Source: Acidimicrobiaceae bacterium
GTDB taxonomy: Bacteria > Actinomycetota > Acidimicrobiia > Acidimicrobiales > MedAcidi-G1
NCBI GenBank assembly: GCA_002687745.1
Contig: NZBE01000010.1
Coordinates: 38,666 to 102,665 of the forward strand
Length of the DNA stretch: 64,000 bases
Direction: 5' to 3'
The notes below the pieces were generated by a model. The model worked only from the letters and a program-made list of their open reading frames with translations. It did no database searches and was not told where the DNA came from. Shown piece after piece: positions 33,071-42,422 of this stretch (position 1 is its first letter; every line of letters begins with the position of its first letter). The position numbers were made by a program, and so were the translations under genes.

Positions 33071-33994
33071 GTGACCAACGCCACCGACCTGTCCCCCGTC
33101 CACTCCGGCAAGGTCCGCGACATCTACGAGGCCGACGGTGACCTGTTGTTGATGGTCACCTCCGACCGGATCTCGGCATTCGACGTGGTCATGGCCGAAC
33201 CGATCCCAGACAAGGGCCGTGTCCTCACCGCAATGTCCGCGTTCTGGTTTGACCTGCTCTCAGATGTGGTCCCCGGGCATCTGGTGGCCACCAGCCCCGA
33301 TGACCTCAACTCACACCTGGATTCCCAGAGCGCTGGGCTGCCGGTTGACTGGGTCGGCCGCACCATGCTCTGCCGTAGGGCCGAGATGCTCCCCATCGAG
33401 TGCATAGTGCGCGGCTACATCACCGGTTCGGCCTGGAAGGAGTACACCGCCTCGGGGACCATGCACGGCACCACGCTCCCGGTGGGCCTGCAGGAGGCAT
33501 CGCAACTTCCGGAGCCCGTGTTCACACCCTCGACGAAGGCCGACGAGGGACACGACATCAACATCTCGTTCGAACAGGCAGTCGACCTGGTTGGTCGCGA
33601 TCTGGCGGAGCGGTCGCGCGATGTGGCCCTCGAGTGTTATCTGCGTGGAGCCCGCTGGGCTGCCGAACGGGGGATCATCATCGCCGACACCAAGTTCGAA
33701 ATGGGCCTGGTCGACGGCGAGCTTGTGCTGGCCGACGAGGTCCTCACCCCGGATTCCTCACGCTTCTGGCCTGCAGACACATGGACCCCCGGCGCCACCC
33801 CACCGTCGTTCGACAAGCAGCCGGTCCGCGACTACCTCGACGGCCTCGACTGGGACAAGCAGGCGCCGCCGCCCCCGCTTCCCGACGAGGTCGTGGCTGC
33901 CACCTCGTCCCGCTACATCGAGGCCTACGAACGCATCACCGGCCTGTCCTTCGGCGACTGGCCCGGCGCGGGAGCAGGCGGTGCACCGGCCTGA
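33071..33994 (+). CDS. purC: SAICAR synthetase
   Basis: A 307-residue phosphoribosylaminoimidazole-succinocarboxamide synthase of the long bacterial type. Motifs are the N-terminal GKVRDIYEADGDLLLMVTSDRISAFD (shown here as one continuous block in the protein), ECIVRGYITGSAWKEY near residue 112, and ADTKFEMGLVDGELVLADEVLTPDSSRFW near 208. The start is GTG with GGAGCC upstream. It ligates aspartate to CAIR with ATP. Confidence 0.95.
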   Translation: MTNATDLSPVHSGKVRDIYEADGDLLLMVTSDRISAFDVVMAEPIPDKGRVLTAMSAFWFDLLSDVVPGHLVATSPDDLNSHLDSQSAGLPVDWVGRTMLCRRAEMLPIECIVRGYITGSAWKEYTASGTMHGTTLPVGLQEASQLPEPVFTPSTKADEGHDINISFEQAVDLVGRDLAERSRDVALECYLRGARWAAERGIIIADTKFEMGLVDGELVLADEVLTPDSSRFWPADTWTPGATPPSFDKQPVRDYLDGLDWDKQAPPPPLPDEVVAATSSRYIEAYERITGLSFGDWPGAGAGGAPA

Positions 33995-34026
33995 TGGATT
34001 CGACACCTCCCGGGAGGACGACATGA
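33994..34026 (+). CDS. Possible 10-codon bridge ORF between purC and purS
   Basis: An ATG overlapping the purC stop (TGATG) opens a 10-codon frame whose TGA overlaps the purS ATG (ATGA). It spans the whole 28-base gap and contains the purS ribosome-binding site GGGAGG. It may keep ribosomes on the message between the two genes. The peptide itself is unlikely to be functional. Confidence 0.3.
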   Translation: MDSTPPGRTT

Positions 34027-34286
34027 AGTTCACGGTTCTGGTGGACGTGAGGCTGAGGTCCGGTATCGCCGACCCGGCAGGAGCCACGATCGAGAGGGCG
34101 TTGCCCGCCCTCGGGTACGAAGGGGTGAGCGGGGTGAGCGTCGGAAAGACCATCAGGTTCACGATCGATGCGGCCGACGAGCAACAGGCCATCTCCCACT
34201 CCGAGGATCTCCGTGACTCGTTCCTCACCAACCCGGTCATCGAAGATGCCGAGGTAACGGTTTCTCCCGGGGCCGGCGACCTGTGA
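34023..34286 (+). CDS. purS: Phosphoribosylformylglycinamidine synthase subunit PurS
   Basis: An 87-residue subunit that dimerises and bridges PurQ and PurL in the three-part FGAM synthetase of actinobacteria and Bacillus. The pattern VDVRLRSGIADPAGATIERALPALGY followed by VGKTIRF is typical (two separate blocks within residues 6-48). ATG 34023 has GGGAGG 5 bases upstream. Its stop overlaps the purQ GTG. Confidence 0.93.
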   Translation: MKFTVLVDVRLRSGIADPAGATIERALPALGYEGVSGVSVGKTIRFTIDAADEQQAISHSEDLRDSFLTNPVIEDAEVTVSPGAGDL

Positions 34287-34948
34287 GCGGCGTTGTGGGC
34301 GTCGTCGTATTCCCGGGCAGCAACTGCGAGATGGACTGCATCGAGTCCGTCAGCCGCCTGGGTGGCGAGGGTCGCCTGCTCTGGCATGGCGACGAGGACC
34401 TGGGGGGCGTAGATGCGGTGATCGTTCCCGGAGGGTTCGCACACGGCGACTACCTGCGGCCCGGAGCAATAGCCAGGTTCTCACCGGCAATGAACGCCGT
34501 AGAGCGTTTCGCCGCTGCCGGTGGCCCCGTGGTGGGTATCTGCAACGGCTTTCAGATTCTCACCGAAGCAGGCCTGTTGCCCGGGGCGCTACAGAAGAAC
34601 AGAGGCCTGAAGTTTCTCTGTCAGCCTTCAATGATCAGGGTCGAAACAAGTGAGTCTTCGCTGACATCACGTGCTTCAACCGGTGATGAACTGTCGATTC
34701 CAATCAACCACTTTGAAGGCAACTACACCTGTGACGACGAGACCCTTGCGAGGTTGAATGACGAAGACCGGGTGGTGCTCAGGTACGTTGACAATCCGAA
34801 CGGGTCTGTCGATGACATTGCCGGTGTCTGTAATGAAGGTCGCAACGTGGTCGGTCTGATGCCGCATCCGGAACGTGCCTGCAACGACCTTCTGGGCAGT
34901 TCGGACGGTTCGGTTCTGCTGGGTTCCCTGCTCGACATGGTTGCCTGA
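34283..34948 (+). CDS. purQ: Phosphoribosylformylglycinamidine synthase glutaminase subunit PurQ
   Basis: A 221-residue class I glutamine amidotransferase supplying ammonia to PurL. The nucleophile Cys87 is in GICNGFQ, and the His-Glu pair is in MPHPER near residue 197. The GTG start overlaps the purS stop as GTGA. The second half of the gene is compositionally odd: bases 34621-34860 are 52% G+C by hand count (124 of 240), far below the neighbouring purine genes. The reading frame and catalytic residues are intact, so it should be active. Confidence 0.94.
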   Translation: MSGVVGVVVFPGSNCEMDCIESVSRLGGEGRLLWHGDEDLGGVDAVIVPGGFAHGDYLRPGAIARFSPAMNAVERFAAAGGPVVGICNGFQILTEAGLLPGALQKNRGLKFLCQPSMIRVETSESSLTSRASTGDELSIPINHFEGNYTCDDETLARLNDEDRVVLRYVDNPNGSVDDIAGVCNEGRNVVGLMPHPERACNDLLGSSDGSVLLGSLLDMVA

Positions 34949-35002
34949 CCGCCCACCTCCCAACGGGTGTGCGGTCGCCGCCGGAGAGAGCAGAACAGCA
35001 GG

Positions 35003-35389
35003 TCAGGTACTACGCCGAATGCCAGCTGCCTTCAGGGTCGCTGCCGACACACCCACCTCACGCCATGCCACATAGGAGATACCGCGACGGCCACCGTAGG
35101 CGGCAGCAGCGTCGACAAAGGATGCCTCCAGGCTCGTCATGTCGACTGAACCGGCCGAGGAGAGGGCATCGATCTCAGCCTGCAGGTCGATGCGTTCCTG
35201 TACCAGGGTGAGCCTCTTCGTGGTTGATGCGTCCGGGAGGGATGCCTCTATTGCGGCCATCCTGTCGGTGATGCTCTCGACGGTCCTCTTGCGTCCACGC
35301 TTGGGCCTATTGGCATCAAGGGCATCCAGGTAATTACGAACAGACTTGTTCTCAGACTTCTCCTGCTCGGACAATTTGGCTCTTGGCAC
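35003..35389 (-). CDS. Hypothetical protein, antisense between purQ and purL
   Basis: A 128-residue protein that I do not recognise. The N-terminus is charged, with a KRGRKRT patch near residue 34. A helical, coiled-coil-like stretch follows (about 38-80, including LTLVQERIDLQAEIDAL). The C-terminus GISYVAWREVGVSAATLKAAGI could be a small helix-turn-helix-like DNA- or partner-binding element. The start is GTG with GAGGTG upstream. It is the only minus-strand gene inside the purine block and lies in an AT-richer patch shared with the 3' half of purQ. Acquisition by transfer or a local regulatory role are both possible. Confidence 0.7.
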   Translation of the reverse strand: MPRAKLSEQEKSENKSVRNYLDALDANRPKRGRKRTVESITDRMAAIEASLPDASTTKRLTLVQERIDLQAEIDALSSAGSVDMTSLEASFVDAAAAYGGRRGISYVAWREVGVSAATLKAAGIRRST

Positions 35390-35394
35390 GGTTC

Positions 35395-35470
35395 ACCTCA
35401 TCGATATTTGATGGTATGTCAGGAGTATACAACTAGTTGATTTGGATATAGATTCTAATCACTCCGATAC
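35395..35470. other. AT-rich intergenic patch upstream of the antisense gene
   Basis: These bases are strikingly AT-rich against the background, with runs such as GATATTTGATGG and GGATATAGATTCTAATC. On the minus strand a TATACT box lies about 40 bases before the antisense GTG, so its promoter probably sits here. Confidence 0.5.
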
Positions 35471-35507
35471 CGGTTCAGCGAGGCGCCACGGGCTTGCCGT
35501 CGACCGC

Positions 35508-35513
35508 TACGGT
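35508..35513 (+). promoter_or_regulatory. -10 box of a leaderless purL promoter
   Basis: TACGGT ends 8 nt before the purL GTG. It would restart transcription of the purine genes after the antisense insertion. Confidence 0.42.
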
Positions 35514-35521
35514 TCGGTCCC

Positions 35522-37735
35522 GTGAGCCAGCCCCTCCACCGTGCCCTCGGCCTGACCGACGACGAAGCCGGGCGGATCAACGAGATCCTGGATCGTGCGG
35601 CCAACCCTCTCGAACTTGCCATGTACTCGGTGATGTGGTCCGAGCACTGCTCCTACAAGAGCAGCCGTATCCACCTCGGGCGTCTCCCCACCGAGGCGCC
35701 ATGGGTTCTCGTCGGACCGGGTGAGAACGCCGGCGTCGTCGACGTGGGCGACGGGATTGCCGCCGCCATAAGGATCGAGTCGCACAACCACCCCTCTGCC
35801 ATAGAGCCATACCAGGGAGCTGCTACCGGCGTGGGTGGAATCCTTAGGGACATCTTCACCATGGGGGCCAGGCCCATCGCCCTCATGGACCCGCTCCGGT
35901 TCGGTCCGCTGGACGACCCCCGAAGCCGCTGGATTGCAGAGGGGGTGGTTTCCGGCGTTTCGGGCTACGGCAACGCCGTCGGTGTTCCGACCGTTGGCGG
36001 CGAGGTTGTATTCGACGAGACGTACAGGGGTAACCCGCTCGTCAACGTGTTGTGCCTCGGCGTTCTCCCAACGGAACGGCTTGTGCTGGCCAAGGCGTCC
36101 GGAGTCGGGAACCTGGCCGTCCTGTTGGGTTCAGGTACCGGGCGTGACGGAATCGGGGGTGTGAGCGTGTTGGCCTCGGCCGGCTTCTCCGAGGCCGACG
36201 ACGGTGACAAGAGGCCGAGCGTCCAGGTTGGCGATCCGTACGAGGAGAAGCGCCTGATCGAGGCCTGCCTCCAGCTTCTCGACGAGGGCCTGGTTGTCGG
36301 TATCCAGGACCTGGGCGGTGCCGGCCTCACGTGTGCCACGAGCGAGACCGCGTCGCGGGGCGGGGTCGGCATGGATGTCGACGTGTCGGCGGTTCCCCGG
36401 CGTGAGCCGGGCATGGAGCCCCACGAGGTCATGACCAGCGAGTCACAGGAGCGGATGCTCGCGATTGTCGAGCCCGAGGGCCTGAACCGCGTGCTGGCAA
36501 TCTGCGACCGATGGGAGGTCAACGCTGCCGTGATCGGACGGGTCACCGAAGGCGGCTCGCTCCGGATAATGGACGGCTTTGACGGTGAGGTCCTGGCCGA
36601 TGTCCCTGCAGCCTCGCTCGATGACGAGGCGCCCCTCTACGATCGTCCACGTGAGGCCCCGTTGCATCCGCCCGGGCCGTCCGCCGACGACCTTGATTCC
36701 CCGACGGATCCCTGCGCCGACCTTCTCGACCTCCTCGCCGATCCTTCGTGGGTATACAGCCAGTATGACCACCAGCTGTTCCTGAACACGGTCGTCGGTC
36801 CAGGTGATGACGCAGCCGTCCTGCGCCTCAAACACCCCACCACCGGCTTTGACACCGGTAGGGGCCTGGCCCTCACCACCGATGGCAACCACCGCTGGTG
36901 CGCCGTCGACCCGCGCCGGGGAACGGCCCTGGTGGTCGCCGAGGCAGTACTGAATCTGGCGTGTGTGGGCGCCCGCCCGCTGGCCGTCGTGAACTGTCTC
37001 AACTTCGGCAACCCCGAGCACCCCGAGGTCATGTGGCAGCTCTCCGAGGCGGTAGACGGTATGGGCGGTGCATGCGAGGCGTTCGGTGTGCCCGTGATCG
37101 GTGGAAACGTGAGCCTCTACAACGAGTCGGCCGGAGCCGACATTGCCCCGACCCCGGTCATCGGCCTGCTCGGCCTGGTCGACCGTCTCGACGCCCGGCC
37201 GCCCGGTGCCCGCCTTGTCGAGGGGAACCACCTGCTCCTGTTGGGACCCGACGAGGTCGGCCTTGGTGGATCACTCTGGGGTGCCTCCAATGGAGCCCCC
37301 GGTGGCGAGATGCCCTCCGTTGACACAGCCATGCACACGAGGGTCGCGACCCTGGTCAGAGGCCTGGTGCTCGACGGTCTCCTGGAAGGAGTCCAGGACC
37401 TCTCGGCAGGAGGTCTCGGAGTCGCCCTGGCCGAGATGGCGGCCCGGTCCGGGGTCGGGGTGCACGTCGCACGCGTCGGCGACCATCGGGCGCTGTTCGG
37501 CGAGGGTCCCAGCCGGGTGCTGGTCTCGGTTGACCCTGAGCGCCTGACACAGGTCCTGCACCGTGCGACAGGCGCAGGGGTGAACACAGCGCGTCTCGGC
37601 CTGGCCACCGGTGACCGTGTAATTGTGAAGGACCTGATCGACCTTTCGCTCGATGATGTCACCTGTGCGTTCACGGGCCGCCTTCCCGAGGCCCTCGGTT
37701 CCGGCACGACCAACCGCCAACCGGACGGCCGGTAG
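35522..37735 (+). CDS. purL: Phosphoribosylformylglycinamidine synthase subunit PurL
   Basis: A 737-residue small-type PurL, the synthetase subunit that makes FGAM using ammonia from PurQ. Motifs are [11 protein letters not shown] near residue 40, [21 protein letters not shown] near 90 and [19 protein letters not shown] [12 protein letters not shown] near 262. The second half repeats the PurM-like fold, with [13 protein letters not shown] and [17 protein letters not shown]. The start is GTG. The purF ATG follows the stop after one base. Confidence 0.96.
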   Translation: MSQPLHRALGLTDDEAGRINEILDRAANPLELAMYSVMWSEHCSYKSSRIHLGRLPTEAPWVLVGPGENAGVVDVGDGIAAAIRIESHNHPSAIEPYQGAATGVGGILRDIFTMGARPIALMDPLRFGPLDDPRSRWIAEGVVSGVSGYGNAVGVPTVGGEVVFDETYRGNPLVNVLCLGVLPTERLVLAKASGVGNLAVLLGSGTGRDGIGGVSVLASAGFSEADDGDKRPSVQVGDPYEEKRLIEACLQLLDEGLVVGIQDLGGAGLTCATSETASRGGVGMDVDVSAVPRREPGMEPHEVMTSESQERMLAIVEPEGLNRVLAICDRWEVNAAVIGRVTEGGSLRIMDGFDGEVLADVPAASLDDEAPLYDRPREAPLHPPGPSADDLDSPTDPCADLLDLLADPSWVYSQYDHQLFLNTVVGPGDDAAVLRLKHPTTGFDTGRGLALTTDGNHRWCAVDPRRGTALVVAEAVLNLACVGARPLAVVNCLNFGNPEHPEVMWQLSEAVDGMGGACEAFGVPVIGGNVSLYNESAGADIAPTPVIGLLGLVDRLDARPPGARLVEGNHLLLLGPDEVGLGGSLWGASNGAPGGEMPSVDTAMHTRVATLVRGLVLDGLLEGVQDLSAGGLGVALAEMAARSGVGVHVARVGDHRALFGEGPSRVLVSVDPERLTQVLHRATGAGVNTARLGLATGDRVIVKDLIDLSLDDVTCAFTGRLPEALGSGTTNRQPDGR

Positions 37736-37736
37736 A

Positions 37737-39308
37737 ATGCCACGGGTGTCGAACAGCCCCGGGGCCTCCGAGCCGTACCCTTCGGCCGGCGACGACACCC
37801 CGAGGGAGGCCTGCGGGGTCTTTGGCGTATTCGCTCCAGGCCAGCCCGTGGCCCACCTCGCCTACCTGGGCCTCTACGCCCTCCAGCACCGGGGCCAGGA
37901 ATCGGCCGGCATGGCTGTGGGCGACGGCGAGACCCTCACCGTCGTCAAGGACATGGGCCTTGTCTCCAATGCCTTCGACGACCGCACGCTCGCAGCGTTG
38001 ACCGGAGGCCTGGCTATCGGCCAGATCCGCTACTCCACGTCGGGATCGAGCACCTGGCGCAACGCACAGCCCGTCTACCGTGGCGTAAACCACTTCGAGT
38101 TCGCCCTCGGCCACAACGGCAACCTCGTCAACACCGAGGAGCTTGCCGCCGCTGCCGGGATGCTCCCCGGAACAGTGACCTCCGACAGCGACCTTGTTGC
38201 TGAACTTCTCGCAGCGGAACTGCTGGCTACACCTGATCTGGAGGACGGAGAGGCCCTGGACGCTGCGCTGCTCGCTGTGCTGCCGACACTCAGGGGAGCG
38301 TTTTCGCTCGTCCTGGCCGACCGTGACCGCATCATCGGCGTGCGTGATCCCAGCGGCTTTCGTCCCCTGTGCCTCGGGCGCCTCGACGGGGGCTGGGTCC
38401 TGGCATCGGAAACCCCTGCCCTCGACGTGATCGGTGCCCACATGGTCCGTGAACTGGACCCGGGCGAGGTGGTGGTTGTCGACGCCTCCGGATGCCGGTC
38501 GTTCAATCCGTTCGCCCCAGAGGCCATTGACCCGACCCTGTGCTTGTTCGAGTTCGTCTACTTTGCCCGCCCCGACGCTGTTCTCTATGGCCAGAGTGTC
38601 CACCACGCCAGGGTTCGCATGGGAGAGGCCCTGGCCGAACAGGCACCGGTCGAAGCCGACCTGGTCATGGGTGTTCCTGAGTCCGGGATACCGGCCGCCG
38701 AGGGCTTTGCCAGAGCCTCAGGAATTCCCTACGGCCAGGGCCTGGTCAAGAACAGGTACATAGGACGCACCTTCATCGCTCCCACCCAGGCCCTGCGTGC
38801 AGCTGCCGTACGGATGAAGCTGAACCCACTCCGCGACAGCACCGAGGGTCAGCGCCTGGTCGTCGTCGACGACTCGATTGTCAGGGGTACCACCACCCGG
38901 GCAATGGTCCGGATGCTGCGAGATGCCGGGGCAACCGAGGTCCACATGCGAATCTCGTCGCCACCGTACCGCTGGCCGTGCTTCTACGGAATGGACACGG
39001 GTTCTCGCGGTGAACTCCTTGCTGCGAACCTGACCGTCGACGAGATCCGCGAGTACCTCGATGTCGACAGCCTCGCCTATCTGACCATCGACCGGCTCAT
39101 GGACTCGACCGGTGCGGTGGGTGCTGGCTTCTGCAACGCCTGCCTCTCTGGCGAGTACCCGGTCGAGATCCCGGCCAACCTTTCCAAGAGCCTGCTCGAG
39201 CCGGCGGGCCTTCGGGACGGAACCGGGGGTGTCGTACCTACCCCTTCCGAGGATCCCCACGGTGGCCTTCCAATCGACGACGCTGCCAGGCCGTTTGGTC
39301 GAACCTGA
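37737..39308 (+). CDS. purF: Amidophosphoribosyltransferase
   Basis: A 523-residue enzyme that commits PRPP to purines. The N-terminal Ntn glutaminase follows a 25-residue propeptide; Cys26 in EACGVFG is the expected nucleophile after cleavage. LQHRGQESAGMAVG and RYSTSGSS follow. The phosphoribosyltransferase domain has the PRPP loop VVVDDSIVRGTTTR near residue 378. C-terminal cysteines (CNACLSGEYP) fit a 4Fe-4S-bearing Bacillus-type enzyme. ATG 37737 is chosen; GTG three codons on is an alternative. Confidence 0.95.
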   Translation: MPRVSNSPGASEPYPSAGDDTPREACGVFGVFAPGQPVAHLAYLGLYALQHRGQESAGMAVGDGETLTVVKDMGLVSNAFDDRTLAALTGGLAIGQIRYSTSGSSTWRNAQPVYRGVNHFEFALGHNGNLVNTEELAAAAGMLPGTVTSDSDLVAELLAAELLATPDLEDGEALDAALLAVLPTLRGAFSLVLADRDRIIGVRDPSGFRPLCLGRLDGGWVLASETPALDVIGAHMVRELDPGEVVVVDASGCRSFNPFAPEAIDPTLCLFEFVYFARPDAVLYGQSVHHARVRMGEALAEQAPVEADLVMGVPESGIPAAEGFARASGIPYGQGLVKNRYIGRTFIAPTQALRAAAVRMKLNPLRDSTEGQRLVVVDDSIVRGTTTRAMVRMLRDAGATEVHMRISSPPYRWPCFYGMDTGSRGELLAANLTVDEIREYLDVDSLAYLTIDRLMDSTGAVGAGFCNACLSGEYPVEIPANLSKSLLEPAGLRDGTGGVVPTPSEDPHGGLPIDDAARPFGRT

Positions 39309-40342
39309 TGGCCTCTGACTACCGGGCGGCCGGAGTTGACCTGGCTGCCGGCGACGAGGCAGTTCAGCTCATCAGGCCGCTTGTACAGGCTACGTACAGG
39401 CCCGAGGTGGTGGGTGACATCGGTGGCTTCGGTGGGCTCTTCGACATCGGCAGGGCGGGCTACACCGATCCGCTCCTCGTCTCGGCCACCGATGGTGTGG
39501 GAACAAAGGCCGAGATTGCGAGGCAGACGGGTCGCCTCGGTTCGATTGGCCGTGACCTGGTCGCCATGTGTGTCGACGATCTTGTGTGTGTCGGGGCCGA
39601 ACCCCTCTTCTTCCTCGACTATCTGGCTGTCGGCCGCCTGGATCCCGATGCTGTATCCCAGTTGGTGGGTGGCATCGCCGAGGGCTGCGCCGAGGCCGGC
39701 TGTGCCCTCATCGGCGGCGAGATGGCCGAGCACCCCGGGGTAATGGCCAACGACCAGTTCGACCTAGTCGGCTTTGCTGTCGGGGCTGTGGAGCGAAACG
39801 CCGTCCTCGACGGAACTGCGGTCGCCCCCGGAGATGTGCTGGTGGGCCTGGAGTCGCCGAACCTGAGGTCAAACGGCTTCTCCCTCGCGAGGCGCCTCGT
39901 GTTCGACATAGCCGGTCGGGATCTTGATGACCCGGCATGGGACGGCGCCGACACAACCCTGGCCGACGAGTTGCTGGCCCCGAGCGTCATCTACGCACCC
40001 GCTGTGCTGGCCGTCATGGCCGAACACCAGGTTCACGCGGTGGCACACATCACCGGCGGTGGGCTGCCGGGGAACCTTCCACGGGTGCTGGGCGACACGG
40101 TGGACGCCGTCGTCGACACAACCGCATGGGAGGCACCCCGTATCTTCACCGAGCTCCAGGCAATAGGCGACGTCTCCGACGACGAGATGGGCCGGGTCTT
40201 CAACATGGGCATGGGCATGGTCGTCGCCGTACCGGCAGCCGAGGCCCACGAGGTGGTGGACCTGCTTGCCGCCAACGATCGTCGTGCACGCGTCATCGGA
40301 GAGCTGGTTGACGGTACGGGTGTGGCACACCTGCGTCGGTAG
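39308..40342 (+). CDS. purM: Phosphoribosylformylglycinamidine cyclo-ligase (AIR synthetase)
   Basis: A 344-residue ATP-dependent cyclase making AIR from FGAM. Motifs are ATDGVGTKAEIAR near residue 60, CVDDLVCVGAEPLFFLDYLA near 92, GGEMAEHPG near 137 and ITGGGLPGNLPRVL near 248. The ATG overlaps the purF stop as TGATG, so the two are coupled. Confidence 0.95.
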   Translation: MASDYRAAGVDLAAGDEAVQLIRPLVQATYRPEVVGDIGGFGGLFDIGRAGYTDPLLVSATDGVGTKAEIARQTGRLGSIGRDLVAMCVDDLVCVGAEPLFFLDYLAVGRLDPDAVSQLVGGIAEGCAEAGCALIGGEMAEHPGVMANDQFDLVGFAVGAVERNAVLDGTAVAPGDVLVGLESPNLRSNGFSLARRLVFDIAGRDLDDPAWDGADTTLADELLAPSVIYAPAVLAVMAEHQVHAVAHITGGGLPGNLPRVLGDTVDAVVDTTAWEAPRIFTELQAIGDVSDDEMGRVFNMGMGMVVAVPAAEAHEVVDLLAANDRRARVIGELVDGTGVAHLRR

Positions 40343-40345
40343 GGT
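40340..40345 (+). promoter_or_regulatory. -10 box of a leaderless pyrE promoter
   Basis: TAGGGT, whose first three bases are the purM stop codon, ends 7 nt before the pyrE ATG. Confidence 0.42.
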
Positions 40346-40352
40346 CGGCGGG

Positions 40353-40907
40353 ATGGGAGCAGGCCGGTCCGCCCTCGTCGAGCACCTGCTCGAGCACTCG
40401 ATTCGCACGGGCGACTTCATCCTCAAGTCGGGGCGGCAGAGCACCTGGTTCTGTGATGCGAAACAGTCCGCATGCAGACCCGAGGGGATCCTCCTCATTG
40501 CCGAGGCAGCCCTTGCGGTCATCCCCCCGGATGTGAACGCCATTGGTGGCCTCACCGCCGGTGCTGACCCGGTTGCATTCGGAATTGCGGCAGTAGCTGC
40601 AACACAGGGGCGCAGCCTCCGGTCCTTCAGCATCCGCAAGGAGTCCAAGGACCACGGCGTCGAGGGCCGCCTGGCCGGGGCGCTCAGGCCCGGTGACCGG
40701 GTGGTGATCTGTGAGGACACCGTCACAAGGGGGACCTCACCGCTCGAGGCGGCCAACGTGGTCCGCGAACTCGGTGCCGACCCGGTTCTGATCCTCTCGG
40801 TAGTCGACAGGGGCGGCACCTGCGGCGCCGCAGCCGAGGCCGCCGGAATACCGTTCGCCCCACTCGTCACGGCACCCGACCTGGGCTTCCCGTACGAGGG
40901 GCCGTGA
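40353..40907 (+). CDS. pyrE: Orotate phosphoribosyltransferase
   Basis: A 184-residue type I phosphoribosyltransferase that makes OMP from orotate and PRPP. It has the N-terminal FILKSGRQSTWFCDAKQSA, the GLTAGADPVAFG flexible region, RKESKDHGVEG with catalytic Lys residues, and the PRPP loop VVICEDTVTRGTSPLEA near residue 118. ATG 40353 is chosen because a longer upstream frame overlaps purM. It is the only pyrimidine gene here, behind its own promoter-like box. Confidence 0.92.
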   Translation: MGAGRSALVEHLLEHSIRTGDFILKSGRQSTWFCDAKQSACRPEGILLIAEAALAVIPPDVNAIGGLTAGADPVAFGIAAVAATQGRSLRSFSIRKESKDHGVEGRLAGALRPGDRVVICEDTVTRGTSPLEAANVVRELGADPVLILSVVDRGGTCGAAAEAAGIPFAPLVTAPDLGFPYEGP

Positions 40908-40942
40908 CCACGGCCACCGGAGGGTCGACCACGCCCGCCCCG

Positions 40943-40948
40943 TAGGCT
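40943..40948 (+). promoter_or_regulatory. -10 box of a leaderless malic-enzyme promoter
   Basis: TAGGCT ends 8 nt before the malic enzyme ATG. Confidence 0.42.
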
Positions 40949-40956
40949 CACCGCCC

Positions 40957-42360
40957 ATGGCATACCTCTCCACAGCGGCGTACTCGATGAACATGAAGGT
41001 GGCGATGGACAACGTGCCCAACACCCTCGGGCGCCTTGCAACCGCCATCGGTGAGGCCGGCGCCAACATCATGTCGATGGGCGGTTTCGACATCAAAGGT
41101 GACATCCTCATCGACGACATTGTCGTCAACTGCCGTGAGGAGTCACACGCGCAGGCGGTCCTCAGCGCCGTCAACGCCCTTGGAGGCATCCGTGTCATCT
41201 CCTGGTTCGACCGGACGTTCGACATGCACGAAGGAGGCAAGATAGAGGTACTCCCGCTGGTTTCGGTGGGAGACGCCCACGACCTGTCAATGGCCTACAC
41301 ACCCGGCGTCGCCCGCGTCTGCATGGCGATCCACGACGATCCCGCCAAGGTGCACGAGCTGACAATCAAGAAGAACACCGTTGCGATCGTCACCGACGGA
41401 ACCGCCGTTCTGGGGCTCGGCGATATCGGCCCCGAGGCGGCGCTGCCGGTCATGGAGGGCAAGGCCCTCCTCTTCAAGGAGTTCGGCGGGGTCGACGCAT
41501 TCCCGATCTGTCTTGACGTGGAAGACGCCGAACAGATCGTCGAGGCGGTCATACGCCTTGCGCCGGTGTTTGGCGGAATCAACCTTGAGGACATCGCCGC
41601 GCCGGCTGCCTTCGAGGTCGAGGACGCCCTCAAGGAGGCTCTCAACATCCCCGTGTTCCATGACGACCAGCACGGCACCGCCGTGGTCGTTCTGGCGGCC
41701 CTGTGGAACTCGCTCAAGCTCACTGGTCGTGAGATCTGGGACCTGTCGGTGGTAATCGCCGGAATGGGTGCAGCGGGTGTGGCTGTCGGGAAGATCCTGC
41801 GCAACGCGGGAGTCGGCGAGCTGGTGGGCGTGGACCGGGCCGGAGCCGTCTACTCGGGGCGCGACGGGCTCAACTTCGCCAAGGAGTGGTTCGCTGAGCA
41901 CACCAACCCGGACCGCAGGATGGGTAGCCTCCAGGACGTGCTTCGGGGTGCCGACGTGTTCGTCGGTGTCAGCGGCCCGGGCCTCATCGATGCCGCCGAC
42001 CTGCGCACCATGGCCCCCGACCCGATTGTGTTCGCCATGGCCAACCCTGAGCCCGAGATCCGCCCGGAGGAGGCCGACGGCCTCGCAGCGGTGATGGCCA
42101 CGGGCCGCAGCGACTATCCGAACCAGATCAACAATGTCCTGGCATTCCCGGGGATCTTCCGTGGTGCGTTCGATGCCGGCGCCACCGACATCACCGAGAA
42201 CATGAAGATCGCCGCTGCCAGGGCAATAGCCGACTCGGTGTCCGACGAGGACCTGGAGCCGAACTTCGTCGTCCCCTCGGTCTTTGACAAGTCGGTGCCC
42301 TACGCGGTGGCCGAAGCCGTGGCCGCCGCTGCCATGGCCGACGGAGTGTGCCGCTCCTGA
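40957..42360 (+). CDS. NAD(P)-dependent malic enzyme with N-terminal ACT domain
   Basis: A 467-residue enzyme decarboxylating malate to pyruvate. Residues about 10-85 form an ACT-like domain (VPNTLGRLATAIGEAGANI) that may sense an amino acid. The malic core follows, with MAYTPGVARVC near 110, the Lys-containing VTDGTAVLGLGDIGPEAALPV, metal-site blocks LEDIAAP and FHDDQHGTAVV, and the cofactor loop GMGAAGVAVGKIL near 268. The short bacterial form without a phosphotransacetylase domain is typical. Cofactor preference cannot be set from sequence. Confidence 0.92.
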   Translation: MAYLSTAAYSMNMKVAMDNVPNTLGRLATAIGEAGANIMSMGGFDIKGDILIDDIVVNCREESHAQAVLSAVNALGGIRVISWFDRTFDMHEGGKIEVLPLVSVGDAHDLSMAYTPGVARVCMAIHDDPAKVHELTIKKNTVAIVTDGTAVLGLGDIGPEAALPVMEGKALLFKEFGGVDAFPICLDVEDAEQIVEAVIRLAPVFGGINLEDIAAPAAFEVEDALKEALNIPVFHDDQHGTAVVVLAALWNSLKLTGREIWDLSVVIAGMGAAGVAVGKILRNAGVGELVGVDRAGAVYSGRDGLNFAKEWFAEHTNPDRRMGSLQDVLRGADVFVGVSGPGLIDAADLRTMAPDPIVFAMANPEPEIRPEEADGLAAVMATGRSDYPNQINNVLAFPGIFRGAFDAGATDITENMKIAAARAIADSVSDEDLEPNFVVPSVFDKSVPYAVAEAVAAAAMADGVCRS

Positions 42361-42398
42361 CCAGGGAACCCGCTTGAGAAGGTGGGCAGCACGGTGGG

Positions 42399-42404
42399 TA
42401 GGTT
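42399..42404 (+). promoter_or_regulatory. -10 box upstream of the crotonase gene
   Basis: TAGGTT, followed by an 18-base leader holding GGAGG, so this transcript has a normal ribosome-binding site unlike the leaderless genes nearby. Confidence 0.35.
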
Positions 42405-42422
42405 CAGGCCGGAGGTGACCGC

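Noticed and set aside
34423..34948. purQ as a decaying pseudogene because of its unusual composition
   Set aside because: The frame is intact to the expected end, and the Cys-His-Glu residues are all in place.
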